The position numbers and the translations under genes are program-made. DNA of 64,000 bases from contig CADCXC010000005.1 of assembly GCA_902806595.1 (NCBI GenBank), forward strand, positions 682,001-746,000, written 5' to 3'. The number at the start of each line of letters is the position of its first letter. Positions within the stretch are counted from its first letter, which is position 1. This DNA is from Pyrenopolyporus hunteri (Eukaryota > Ascomycota > Sordariomycetes > Xylariales > Hypoxylaceae). This document shows positions 1 through 11,167 of the stretch, one piece after another. The notes below the pieces were generated by a model, which did not search any database, was not told the origin of the DNA, and was given only the letters and a program-made list of their open reading frames with translations.

Positions 1-1115
1 TTTTTTACGAAAAAATATATAATATTTATTAACGAAATAAATATTTTCGATTAAATAATAATTTATAAATTTTTATTATTCGCGAGAAAATTTAAACGTT
101 TTAAAAAGTTTAAATATTTTTAATAATTTATTTTTTTTCGAATATATTTAATTTTCGAAAAATATAGTAATTAAATAATTATATTTATTAAAGTTTATTA
201 AAATAATTATTAATAAAAAAAAATATAATAATAAAAAATATATATATATATTCGATATTTTTTTAAATTTATATTTTTAATTATATAAATAAAAATAATA
301 AAAAAATTTTTTAAATTATTTTTCGAAATTTTTTCGACGACGGAAATTTTTTTAACGATTCGAACGATTTAAATATCTAAAAAAAATATCTTTTATTTCG
401 TAAAATTAAGTTATTTTTAATCGAATTAACACGGTTATTTTTTTTTTCGATTTTTAAATAAATATAAATTATTCGAAGGGATATTTTTTTTTAATTTTTC
501 GTCGTTACGTTAATAATTTTTAATTATAATATAATAAATATAATATATTAAATAATATAAAATATTTTCGTCGTTCGAATCGTCGAAATATAATAATAAA
601 TCGTAATTATATTTATAATTTAAATAGAAAATTTCGATTTTTAAAATAATTTAATTATATAAAAAATTTAATAATATAATTTTTTTAAAAACGTTTATAT
701 TTAAATATTTAAATTTATTAATTTCGATATTATATATCGATAAAATCGATTCGTTAATTAAAAATATTAAGTTAATAATTAAAAATAATATATCGTCGAT
801 CGAATACAATAAGTTATTAATTAAAAATAATAAATTATTTAATAAAAAAAACGGGTTAAATTTTTTTATAATCGTATTAAACGATAAAATATTTTTACTT
901 TTTTTTTTTTTTATTTTTTTCCTTTTCGATAATATATCGTATACGTTAAATCGTAAAGTTTAAATTTAATTACGTCGTAAATTTATAAAATATATAAAAT
1001 TATTTTTAATAATAATTAATTAATAATTTTTATTATTTTATTTAAATATTTAAGTAAATATTTAATTTAATTAATATCCTTTAATATTATATAATTAAAT
1101 AAAAATATACGTTAA
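1..1115. repeat. AT-rich RIP-like block with C retained almost only in CpG
   Basis: The block is almost pure A/T and has no usable reading frame. By my hand count about 49 of about 60 C residues on the + strand are followed by G, and most G residues are in the same CpG sites. Composition changes abruptly near 1115-1140 to ordinary mixed sequence. Loss of C outside CpG on both strands is what repeat-induced point mutation would leave if it acted on CpA, CpT and CpC but spared CpG. The original repeat cannot be recognised. It continues beyond the left edge of the window. Confidence 0.8.
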
Positions 1116-1244
1116 ACCATATATGTAACTTTAACAATTAAGAGTACGGTGTGTCGCACTATATGCTAAACAGTACGGTAAAATAAAAATGAATGGCGGT
1201 TTAGCGGTTTCCAGGACTTCGTCCAGCCTAGAAATCCGTATAGA

Positions 1245-1686
1245 CTAGGGGACACCAGTCTGACTGAGTTGTATACTGAGTTGAATGACAGGAATCAACA
1301 CAAGGTTTATTCCTTGCACCACGAAATGTAGGCGCCAGTTCGTTGCATGTTCCTTTAGCTTCGCGGGGCTAAGTTGCATCCCATTGATAAAAAAGATCAA
1401 GGCGATGCCTCCGTACAGGATCGAGTATTCTGATCGAATGATGCCACCGCGCGCCGCGACATCTTTGGGATAGATTAGCCACCGAGCCTCGCATAAAGGG
1501 GATTCGAGTCTCGGCCGGCGTACGAGGAAACAAATATCCCAGGATACAAGCTAGACCGAATCCCAACACTAGCCAGTTACTCCAGACAAACCCCAGGATT
1601 CGTTTGACGGCCCGTGGAATCCTTGGGCGGTTCCTTGGGCGGTCCTCAGTTTCGATACTCTCTTGAGTTCCGGGAGTCTCGCTCAT
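1245..1686 (-). pseudogene. 5' fragment of an RCH1-like (SBF/bile-acid symporter family) membrane transporter
   Basis: Two exons, 1524-1686 and 1245-1462, are joined by a 61-bp intron (1463-1523, GTACGC...AAAG, branch CTAAT). Spliced, they give 126 residues. After a hydrophilic N-terminus rich in E/T/R comes a first membrane segment (WSNWLVLGFGLACILGYLFP), then PHVAARGG, SEYSILYGG and FINGMQLSP. These blocks match my recollection of the start of fungal RCH1/YMR034C proteins, plasma-membrane solute carriers that restrain calcium uptake. The frame then stops at 1245-1247 inside what should be the third membrane segment. The remaining two thirds of the family length is absent, and the AT-rich block starts about 130 bp further on. 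I infer a truncated, non-functional gene, although a short transcript could still be made. Confidence 0.68.
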
Positions 1687-4600
1687 TGTCGCCGACCTAC
1701 TTTCACGGGAGTATCGCACGCGATAGTCTCGGCTACCTGGGGTACCCAATGAATACCTAGCTTAAGAGTGGTGACCATGGATAACCAGAACATCGAGTAT
1801 GGAAGACAAAATTTTTACATTCCATGTAATCGCCCAAAAGAGTCATTAGCGTTACGACGAATACAACCCTCAGGGCAATCAACGTTTCGATTCCCGGTGG
1901 CCCGCTCAAGCTACGCCTATTGGGCTATCCCCTATCCCCGATCCCGTTATCGATGAGAATCCCGCTACCGGCCGCATAGCTCTATTATTATTCTCATTAA
2001 AAAGATGATGGCGGAGATTCCGCCATTGTGTCTAAAATCGAGCCACCTCCTTGGATTGGGTGAAAGCCCATGTCACATAGTACCCAGCTTCCTAGCGTTA
2101 CTGTTCTCAAGGCGCGATACAAATTTTCTACACCTAAAGTGGCCGTCGCATGGTCAAATTTGAGTCTACAGAATAGAGAGACATTCTCCTTTTCTTTTTC
2201 TTTTGTTGGAAGTCGCTCGCCCCTAGTACCCTTCAGCTCCCCGTTTTAAAAGTACAACCAAATCAAGGCTGCCCTGTAATGCCGGCCCGTCGTCTTCGTC
2301 GTCCCGCCACCTCCCGTTACATTACTTCTCTTCTGTCTGCTACGTATCCTGGTTGTTAGCTATCGCGCTATACATTCACTCTTCGAGCCAACTGCAAGGA
2401 AGGGTTAAGGGAACAGACTCTAACGCATGGATGTTGTCTTCTTTCACATCCGGCGTTGGATGACACAATGCGGGGAGCAGGACTGAGGTGAAGATCGGCA
2501 GGTTCTGGACCTCCGCGACCTTGATCCGGAATAGGATCCATCAATAATCCGTTACAAACATTCAATTGGGCGCCAGTGCGTTTCCGAGCTGCTTTTGAGG
2601 CAATTTTCAGGACCGCTAAACATCTTACTGGTAGGCTCTTCGTCGTTCCGCTCCCATTTTTGCAGGTCTCATTTCTTCAGCGAGATTTTGTCTCGGAACC
2701 TTTATTTTGGTGAGCTGTTTTCTAGCTTCCAACTTCTAATTACTACCAACGATTCCTAATAGGGCGTGTTATCCCGGATTCCCCCTGCGGGTTATGTCAC
2801 AATACCTAACTCTTCCGTTAACAGATTCTACTAGTCAGGCCATATCGGCCATCGGATCACGTCTAGCCGGATTGTGATTCCTATCTGGGTAGTTTATTTG
2901 GTCCGAACCGTCGATGTGGTTGTCCCAGTCGCATTACCATTCACCTTGTCCAGTCTTGTCCTACCCGGCCATGTGGAAGATGCCCCCAATTCTACTATGC
3001 GGTCCCATGCGCCTGGTATAGCTTTCCATGTCCACTAACCGCGCACCACTTCTCGTAGAAATCCGGGTCCGGCACGGAACACCTAACGTTGTATTCCGTT
3101 GTGTAGGTGACAGCTCTTCGTCGTCCTCGTTGCGACATATCAGGGAGTGAAACATAAGTACCTGCTGGAGGCTTCCTCGGTTCACCGTTTCATTTACCCG
3201 AAACAGTGGTTCGTTTGTCAAACATTTAGTTGGATGAAATACGTAACAAGCTTTCCTGACTCTCTCATTGACGAGTATTTGATGTGCTGTGCTTACTTGG
3301 CGTGCAGAATTGGCATTGTCGTTGTTATTAAATCGATACCCGAAGAGTACGGCTTCGCCCGGGATTGCGCCGAAGATGCAAGCGACACCGACTTCGTTAT
3401 GTAAATCCGAATGGAAAGACCTGATAACACATGCAACTAAGAATGATTGGTCTTCTAGGTAGATAAGCTGATTCCATACACCACCTATATAAAGTAGATA
3501 TTATATATCGGGCTTTGTAGGGTGGTCAACAACCATTCCGTCCCGAAGTTGATCGTGCTGATGATGGCTTGGCATCTCCCCGGATTCATACCCACTCTAT
3601 CGCATCGAATCTAAATAACACAATATAGCCACGTATTCTTCCCATTTGAGCTTGGCATTAACATGGTAACCTTATTACATACGGGAGACAGGATTATCAC
3701 CAGGAATAAATGATCATCTAGTCATATACTTAGCATTCTACGAAGTTCATCCTTAAGGGACCGGATGCTGTTCCATAGATCCCCTATCTACGCTCCGCCC
3801 TTCCTCTACCTCCCGGGGCATGTGAACTCGAAACCATGGAGTCAATGGATAGTCTGCGCTGCATTTACAGATTTTAAGGATTGTAACAGAGTGAACTGAC
3901 CGGGTATCCGGCCGCGGGTATCTCAAGGTGCGGATGACGACAGAGTGTACCCATTCACACAAATTATTCCCAAGGCGAACCCATCCCTGTTCATATATTC
4001 ATGCTAGAAGCCCTCGCCCTGGAGCGGGTAAGAACGGGTTTACATCTTCTACGGACAGATGGGTCTCTTGGAAGTATTGATATTTGATCACGGGTTAGAC
4101 TGCACCACGTCCTATGATTCAGTTATACACCTATGATTCAGTTATACAGTAACGGCTATAACGCCTAACCAATAATCGCGTTAATAACTTCTATACCTAG
4201 AATCATACACCGAGACCAACCGCCTAGTGCTTGTAAGGATTTGTTTACCGACGAGGCTTGATTAATATCTGGGTTGGCATATTAGTCCTATGAGATTGGG
4301 ACTGAGGCTAGGGGGAGCATACTAGGGTAAGTAGATCTCAACGTGTATTGCCCCCCTACATACCTATTAATAGTGGATGAAGAGTATATAATAACGCTTT
4401 TTCACGCACTTTAGACAGGCAGTTTACTCTCTTGTGCTGACGAAACGATAGAGTTCTGTGGTTGGCTTTAGTACCGGAAAACCGCGCTCCGAGAGCGCCC
4501 GTACTATAGCCCTAGACCTATACTTCGCAGATAAGATCATAAAGAACTCGATCCCGAGAGTTTACCATCCCTATTCATCCAGACACAGCTTGGCGCATTC

Positions 4601-5208
4601 TCGGTTACAGAGGTTACAAGGTTCATTACGCAGTGAACATAGCCGTACCGAACTCTAATGCGCTGGTTTTCCAAGATTTATCATTTGACCAAGGAAGTTG
4701 GCCTATAAAGCTGCAGAAAGAAATATAAAACACGCTTATGGAGGCCATAATGCAGGGTTCTTCGAAAATGAGGCGTGGTTGGCGGTAAATATTAGCATTA
4801 GGATTGCTCACGATGACCAATCTTGGTTATCCTTACTTACCGTAACAAGGTGTTGATATCTTAAAGAGAAGGGATATCGCTCACAGACACGTGTATCCAA
4901 CCATCATAGCCCCTACCAATCTTCACCACCTAAGAGAATGAACTTTCTAAGCCCCGTAAAGCCGTTCCGATGGTGGTTTGCATTATAGGTATAGAAAAAC
5001 AATTACCATGATAGACCTTCCTCCGCCTGACCGAATTACCGCAGTGATTAGCTAATGATGCCCCTATTCGCCTTGCGAGGCGAGAGGATGCGAACCCATT
5101 AAGCTCCAAGCTCCAAACCCCAAAGTCTAAGCTACTACTACCGAACACTCAAAACTTCTGCAAGGGCCCTAGATGGTCATGCCGGTGATATTCGCCTCTA
5201 TTGGGCAA
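1687..5208. other. Gene-free, stop-rich interval
   Basis: No frame longer than about 85 codons looks protein-like and I recognise no domain. Base composition is ordinary, not AT-rich, so this is not the same kind of decay as 1-1115. A small hairpin (ATGGCGGA / TCCGCCAT) lies near 2007-2026. I see no RNA gene or transposon ends. Confidence 0.5.
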
Positions 5209-5906
5209 TCACATGCGTACGAATACGTCATCGTGGTACTCGACGTCTCGATCATCTGGAGCGTGATATTCGGCTGGGCGAACATATTCGTAGTCGTGGG
5301 GGTCGGGAAATTTCTAAGTGTTTTTAATAACAAAATCCCCGTCAGCTTGGCCCGAAATATATCCCCAGATAACTATTACTACCCTGCTTTATTCATTCGT
5401 ACGTACTTTATATCCTTGTACATGTGCGTGAGCGAGAGGCTGAAGTTCGACAGGTCGAATATGTGGACGAACTTGAACTGGAACACCCCGGCCTTGCCGT
5501 TCGAGCACGCGAAATAGTCCGCGCTGTAGTTGTTCATGGGCCCCTGCGTCAGTGTCACCCCGTCCCATCGCCAGTAGTCTTCGCAGGTGCAGGATTGGTT
5601 GGCGTTGGGGTCTGCCCAGTTGACTGTGAATGATGGTATGTTAGGATGTTTCCAAAGAGAAACGGAAATAGGGGGCGGTGGTGTAGACTTACACTTGATT
5701 GAACACCCGAATAATGGAAAGCCGTCGGCCTCTTTTCGACAATCAATGTGCATGTCTGTTAGGCTGAAAGGCTCGAGGTGGAATTGAGCTAACTCCCAGG
5801 ATTTATTAACCGCACTCCCTTTTCCGTGGAGGTTGCCTCCTCTATGGAATGGGGGACGTGCAAGTGCCGACCCGAGAACTAGTGTGAGAACAACCATAAA
5901 ACGCAT
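5209..5906 (-). CDS. Small secreted protein, function unknown
   Basis: The model has exons 5693-5906, 5403-5623 and 5209-5313 (179 residues). The start at 5906 gives a clear signal peptide (MRFMVVLTLVLGSALA, then RPPF). Intron 1 (5624-5692, 69 bp) has GTAAGT, branch CTAAC and CACAG. It removes a proline-rich stretch and joins CSIK to FNWADPNANQSC. The mature part has five Cys (DCRK, FGCS, SCTC, FACS) and aromatic blocks such as YWRWDG and FQFKFVHIFDLSNF, which look like a compact beta-rich extracellular domain. Intron 2 (5314-5402) is less certain because its donor is GTACGA. It adds a 34-residue tail rich in D, H and Y. Without it the frame stops at 5379 (152 residues). The gene stands alone in a decayed region, as secreted or effector-like proteins often do. 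I do not know its family name. Confidence 0.6.
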
Positions 5907-8900
5907 CCTGGATAAGCGATTCCGTAACTGAGCTAGAAGAACATATTTCGAGAGTTGAAACATTAATAAATATATACTTAAGCATCTGGATAGTGACCTG
6001 GGACTCGAATTGTTTAATAGTAGTGAGTAGGCCATCCACCTTCTCTGACCCCTATCCGAACAGCGCCGGCGGGGGTGTCGATACCGTCACACATTAGGAT
6101 ACCTCGCCTAACAAGAGGCCTTGCACAAAGTTTTTGGTTCTAGAGCCACGAGATCTGCACGCGGGTAACTGTTATCCTGACGGCTTGTGCATGGGAGGAC
6201 GGTAAGCCAGCCAAGGTCTTCCCTGTTTACGAGTTCTAGATCTGTGTCGGGACTAAGAACACGTTATATCTGTATGGTTAGTCGTTCGAGTACTACTCCA
6301 AAACGTCTGAGACTTGGATCAGGGACGGTAATACCGCATGTTGCTAAGAGGCTACGATTACGCTTGTACGAGTGTTAGCTACATGGATGGTCGAAGATGT
6401 TTTGGTAAGGGGCAGCTCGTGGCCGCTCTCAGGGGTACAGGCGTTGGCTTCATGGAATGGAATAGGGATATATGGCGGTGAGTGGCTTTTAAGTAGCCAT
6501 CAGTGATGTATTTGAGCTTGGTTGATGGAATGGTATTGAAAGCGCTATTTGACATGCGTGGAGTGACCACTCGGGAGAATTACCCCTATCTAGCCCCTAT
6601 AAAGTCTAGTTTCGAATAGGAGCAAGTCGCTTTCATATGAACCCCTAAGTACCCAACCTAAATATATTATATGGCTGTCTTACTATCATAGAGGTGTATA
6701 CTAGTGAATATGAGTTGGCCCATTCGGGGAAGCAAGCTGCCGCACGCTTGTGTCTCCAGCAACACGTAAGTTCGGCTGGCCACCGGCGGACGTTGCTTTG
6801 CGTAACCCAAGATCTCTATTTTTACCGAAGCGGTGAGCCATCGGTGAGCCATTCCCTTTTCCGCTCTGCTCTCGGTACCAATTAGGCAACGGGAAGAAGC
6901 CATCAGCTCTGGTCTGTGCCCCCTTCAGACATGCGGCTATATTGTATCACACGGGATCGATGCGACTACCCTTTCAATATTCCTGAACCCGAAACAGATA
7001 TAGAAAATATCGAAGAAGCTGAAGCTACATGGGCTGAGATTCATCGCGACTAGGTTCGTCGATAGTTATTTGCCATTATTTTACAATGTCTTCGCCCCCC
7101 TTTTTGATTATATAACGAGTAAACTTTACCTGGTACACAAGTCCGAGGATGCCCCGACATTAAACAGACCCAAAGAGCGTTGTCTTAGACGTGAGATTCG
7201 AGGTTCTATATTTATAATAATCGATGTATTAAAGGTCCATACACGCCTTAGAGCCTAAGGTATAGGGCCGATCCGTTTTACCCCCCTATATGAAGGACTA
7301 GTTGAGTTTAAAGGGATGGTATGGGGTAGATTTACATAGCTTTATACGTAAAAGTAAAGCCAATTCAATTTTAGCGCTTCATACTTTCAATAAGCTCTAG
7401 GTATTATAACATAGCGTGGTCACTTCACTTGTCCATAGTATTATGCCTCTGAATAGGGGCCACCTGCCGCCAAAAAGTTGTGAGTAGGTAATAAAAGGAG
7501 TGAGACAATTGGAGCAAGCACCTAGGCCTAATAATTTATAGAACTGGGCTCCCAATGACTTATCAGAGAGGTGTAATGCTACGACCTCTTGTCCCGCGAG
7601 CTGCGCATCCGGCGCGAGTTTTGGAGGATAGCCATGATCTACTTGGCTCCTTGGTTGGCTACGAGAAACTCTGGTAGCTGCTTAGGATCGGCATTATAAT
7701 TGAAGGATAACAAATTGGTCTTTCACTATTCATCCCCCTTGCCACCTTTCAACGTCAGGTAATTGGGGATAGGACACTTGGAAAGGTAGCTACGATAAAG
7801 GAGGAGGCTATGTTAGCCCCCCCGGTGTTAAGAACAGAATGTGGGTTGATACGCACGAGATGTATGAATCAAAAAGTATGGCGAGGCTTCAGAGATAGTA
7901 CAATGAGCATAAGGCTCTCTTAATGCGAGCGTATGCATTTTTCATCTTCGGTTTCATTACTTGTATGGCTACCTTAGGTACAACCGACGTGATGGTATTA
8001 AAGTAGCTTTTATATGGAGGTCCTTGATGTAGGTACTAACTCCGGAATAATTATAAGTTATTCGAAGGTTGGTTAAGTAGATTGGGGCTCTTCTATTCTA
8101 TAATGTTGTAATATCCTAAAGTTGTTAAGTAAGGGGTTAGTTGAACCTGATGGTGATCACGTGACTACCATTACCCATCGTCTAGTAACTTAAATTAGTG
8201 GTGATATCTATGTTTTGAATAGATCTTGGGAATTCGTTTCGCCTCCAAGGTCTCTATCCATAAGGATATTCCTTTTAAGCACCTGTCTTATAGGAAGGGC
8301 CGACTTGTAAACGACCAATGGAAGCTCTGGTCTCGACTGGTCGAGATGCCGGGGCCGTAGATACTCGGTGGCTCAGAAAGGGAATTACCTAATTTCTTGC
8401 TGCGGAAGCTAGTGATCGCCAAAAAGTGCTTGTAAATAGGTTCTGGCAGTCTTATTTTACATATGCGCGAGGGCGCGATCGGTGTACGTCTTCGGAATTC
8501 TTTATTCATGGCACTGAGGTGTCTCGAAGCTCCTATCTTCGTACACACCCGGCCGAGACACGCGACCGGTTTCTGTAACTTTGAGTCGACTACACAGGTA
8601 ACGTTAACTCTCAAGATCTATTTAACTGCTTTGGGCGGTCCTAAGACGGCCCGATGCGAGCCATGAAGTAGGTTTTCCAACAGACCTGAATATTGGTAAA
8701 TTATTGTCTTGGGCAGCCAGCTTCCTACATAATGACGTATCCTACTTCGACAGCGAATGAATGTGAACCTGGTGGTGTCTTACATACGCATACATAAAAA
8801 ACCTGGTCTATTAATAGCAATGCCTAGCGCCATGCCGAAGAGGCGTCGCTATAATATAATACAACCACAGCCAGCATATGAGTACATACAATACGTATGT

Positions 8901-11027
8901 AGCGCTGAATGACCCCCACTCACAACTTGTCCTACAGAAGCCAAGCAGCCCAGAGTCTACCAGGAAGAAAAAGGGGTCCCGCTCGCAGCTAGATTCTCAG
9001 ATTGACAAGATTCTAGTTCTTGCCTTCGGTTTGTTTGTCCGACGACGACGCCGACGCCGACGCGACTTGGGGGCCTTATGCAGAGAATAAAGTTACAGAA
9101 TGCATCTCGGTATAAGGTCGCAGGTAGTGTAACGATGCGAATAAACACGATAAACCAAACGTTTGAGTCTCGACAGTGTCCCCGAATGCGACCGCATACA
9201 CACCTAACCTATTACAACTTGGGAGAGTGGCTTGGGGATCGGAAACGCGCTGAATGAGGGTCTGTGGGTTTGGTCTGATGTGAGAAAATGAGAGAAAAGG
9301 AGAGATATACCCTGAAGTCGCCAATTAAGTGGCAATAGTCTCTCTCGTCTTACGCCTGTTCTTATGCGAAAGCCAGAGATGACGATGTTAATTGGGGCTA
9401 GTGCAGTATGTATATTACCTGTATGCTGCTGTCTGCGTGCGGGCTTTTCCCTTCATGTCGCCTCGGATGGATCAACAGAGGGGTAAAGGGCAATGTAGGT
9501 ACCTAACAGGCAAGTATTGTCACCTAGCCCTAGCAGCCCTAAGGTGCCCGTTTATGCAGTTGTATCGCCATTCATATTATAGGTGCCCAGGTAATGAGTA
9601 AGCCGTGAAATAAATTCTGGTAGCACTAGACTTAGATGGTAAAATAGGTACCTACCTACCTTTCCTTGCATGTACCTCCTTACACATTTGTGCTTGCCTT
9701 AGGTAATCTTGGGTAACCATGTCTATCCACTTATAGTTAGGTGGGCTAGGTAGGTCCAAAGTAAAAAAGGGAAAAAAAAAGCAAATTTTAAGGCCATCTA
9801 CAATAGGAGGAATGCACGAACAACACCGCCTATGCAGCAAACTATACTGGCCTAGATACCTAGATGGTAGCCTATATGTAGGTCTAGATAGGTACAATGC
9901 GGTACCTAGGTTAAGCGATCTTAGGTACCCCATACGGCTTCTTCGGTTGTATCCTAGTATCCTAGGTGTATCCTAGGTTGTTATCATTTGGGGATAGAGG
10001 CTGGGTTTTAGGAGTGGAAACTGCCTATTGCGGAAGACAGCAAGTGCTGTCGCCTGCTACCTACCTACCATGTAATGTACTTTCCCATCTGACTTCTTGA
10101 TTGACTGGCTGAACGACGCGATCCTCATCATTTTTCTCCTCCCAATCTTTTCATTCAACATCCTTCCTTCAGTGCCTGCTGTCTCGTCAATGCTCACTGT
10201 CTGGCTCTTCCCACCCTAGCTAAGCTTCTTATCGGCGCTTTGTGTATACCCATCTCCCTAGGTCATCCAATCCGTCTTTGTGTCGCTAATAAATGCTCGG
10301 CCCTGTGTCCCTTTCTTTGTTATTCGACCCCGTCTCGGCCGTCGGAGTGCCTGTCATTTACCTTGGCCTGGTTCCTCCTCTCGACGCGCATTTTTTGACG
10401 TCGATCGCGATTCCTACAGCCTATTGGGAGCCGGAGCCGCTCAGTCGTTTGCGCCGTCCTAGGGAAAGTAAAGAAGAAAAAAAAAAAAAAGACGCGGGTG
10501 AGGTCAATTATATTTTTGAAACCTGACCTGTACCTGTTCACTACCTGGAACTATACCTAATTACATCGAAACTACAAATTCACAAGTTCGCTCGTCTATA
10601 TATTTATCCATCCAAAGGATTTTGATTAGCTGGACCTTAGACAGACAGCCAGCAGAACGAGTACGAAGAAGTAATAGAGCAGAACGGGAAAGGAAACATC
10701 TTCAAGCACAGCCCCCGCAAAGAAACGGGAATCCCTGTAGGTTTAGAGGGGTGCATGTGGGAATCCGACGGCACACCTCAAGCAGAAGAATAAGCCAGGT
10801 CGCTTCAACCTACCTGGGTGGCCGTCAACTTTCTGTCTGTACGAAACAGTTAATTTTGGCTTATTCCTGGCTGTACTTTGCCTCGCTACCTTCTCCTTGT
10901 CTGTCCTGACCCTCCTAGGGACTTGTGGGCTGTGGGAAAGACGAAAGAGGCAAGATAGAGAGAGCGCGACAAAGGGCCTGATACGTCCGTTCGGTTACGG
11001 AGAAAAGACTGACACAATAATACCATT
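5907..11027. other. Gene-poor interval and probable 5' region of the Gln-rich gene
   Basis: No convincing gene is visible. Stops are dense to about 8.8 kb. Between 9.4 and 10.1 kb the DNA is studded with TACCTAGGTA-like motifs. From about 10.1 kb to the ATG at 11028 the + strand is pyrimidine-rich with poly-A/T runs (for example the A-run at 10476-10489), as in fungal promoters and leaders, and probably holds the transcription start of the next gene. Short open frames at 8288-8614 (-) and 10622-10909 (+) show no recognisable domain. Confidence 0.45.
9480..9990. repeat. Cluster of TACCTAGGTA-type short palindromic repeats
   Basis: Many copies and partial copies of ACCTAGGTA, GGTACCTA and CCTACCTA occur on both strands in about 500 bp, for example around 9495, 9648, 9850, 9900, 9924 and 9950-9980. 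The same motif recurs singly or in small groups in nearly every intergenic interval of this window (see Findings). I see no larger unit or target duplication. Confidence 0.6.
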
Positions 11028-11135
11028 ATGCCCTCCTTCGGTCGCATTGGCAAGCACAGTAATCGTTCCCAGCATAATCTGGTTGAGCAACAGCAGCAGC
11101 AGCAGCATCACCATCATCTTCAACAACAACAGCAG

Positions 11136-11167
<32 letters not shown>

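Noticed and set aside
6931..7053. Short + frame starting MRLYCITRDRCDYPFN with an acidic end
   Set aside because: Only 40 codons, no splice partner found and no recognised family; not enough to call a gene.
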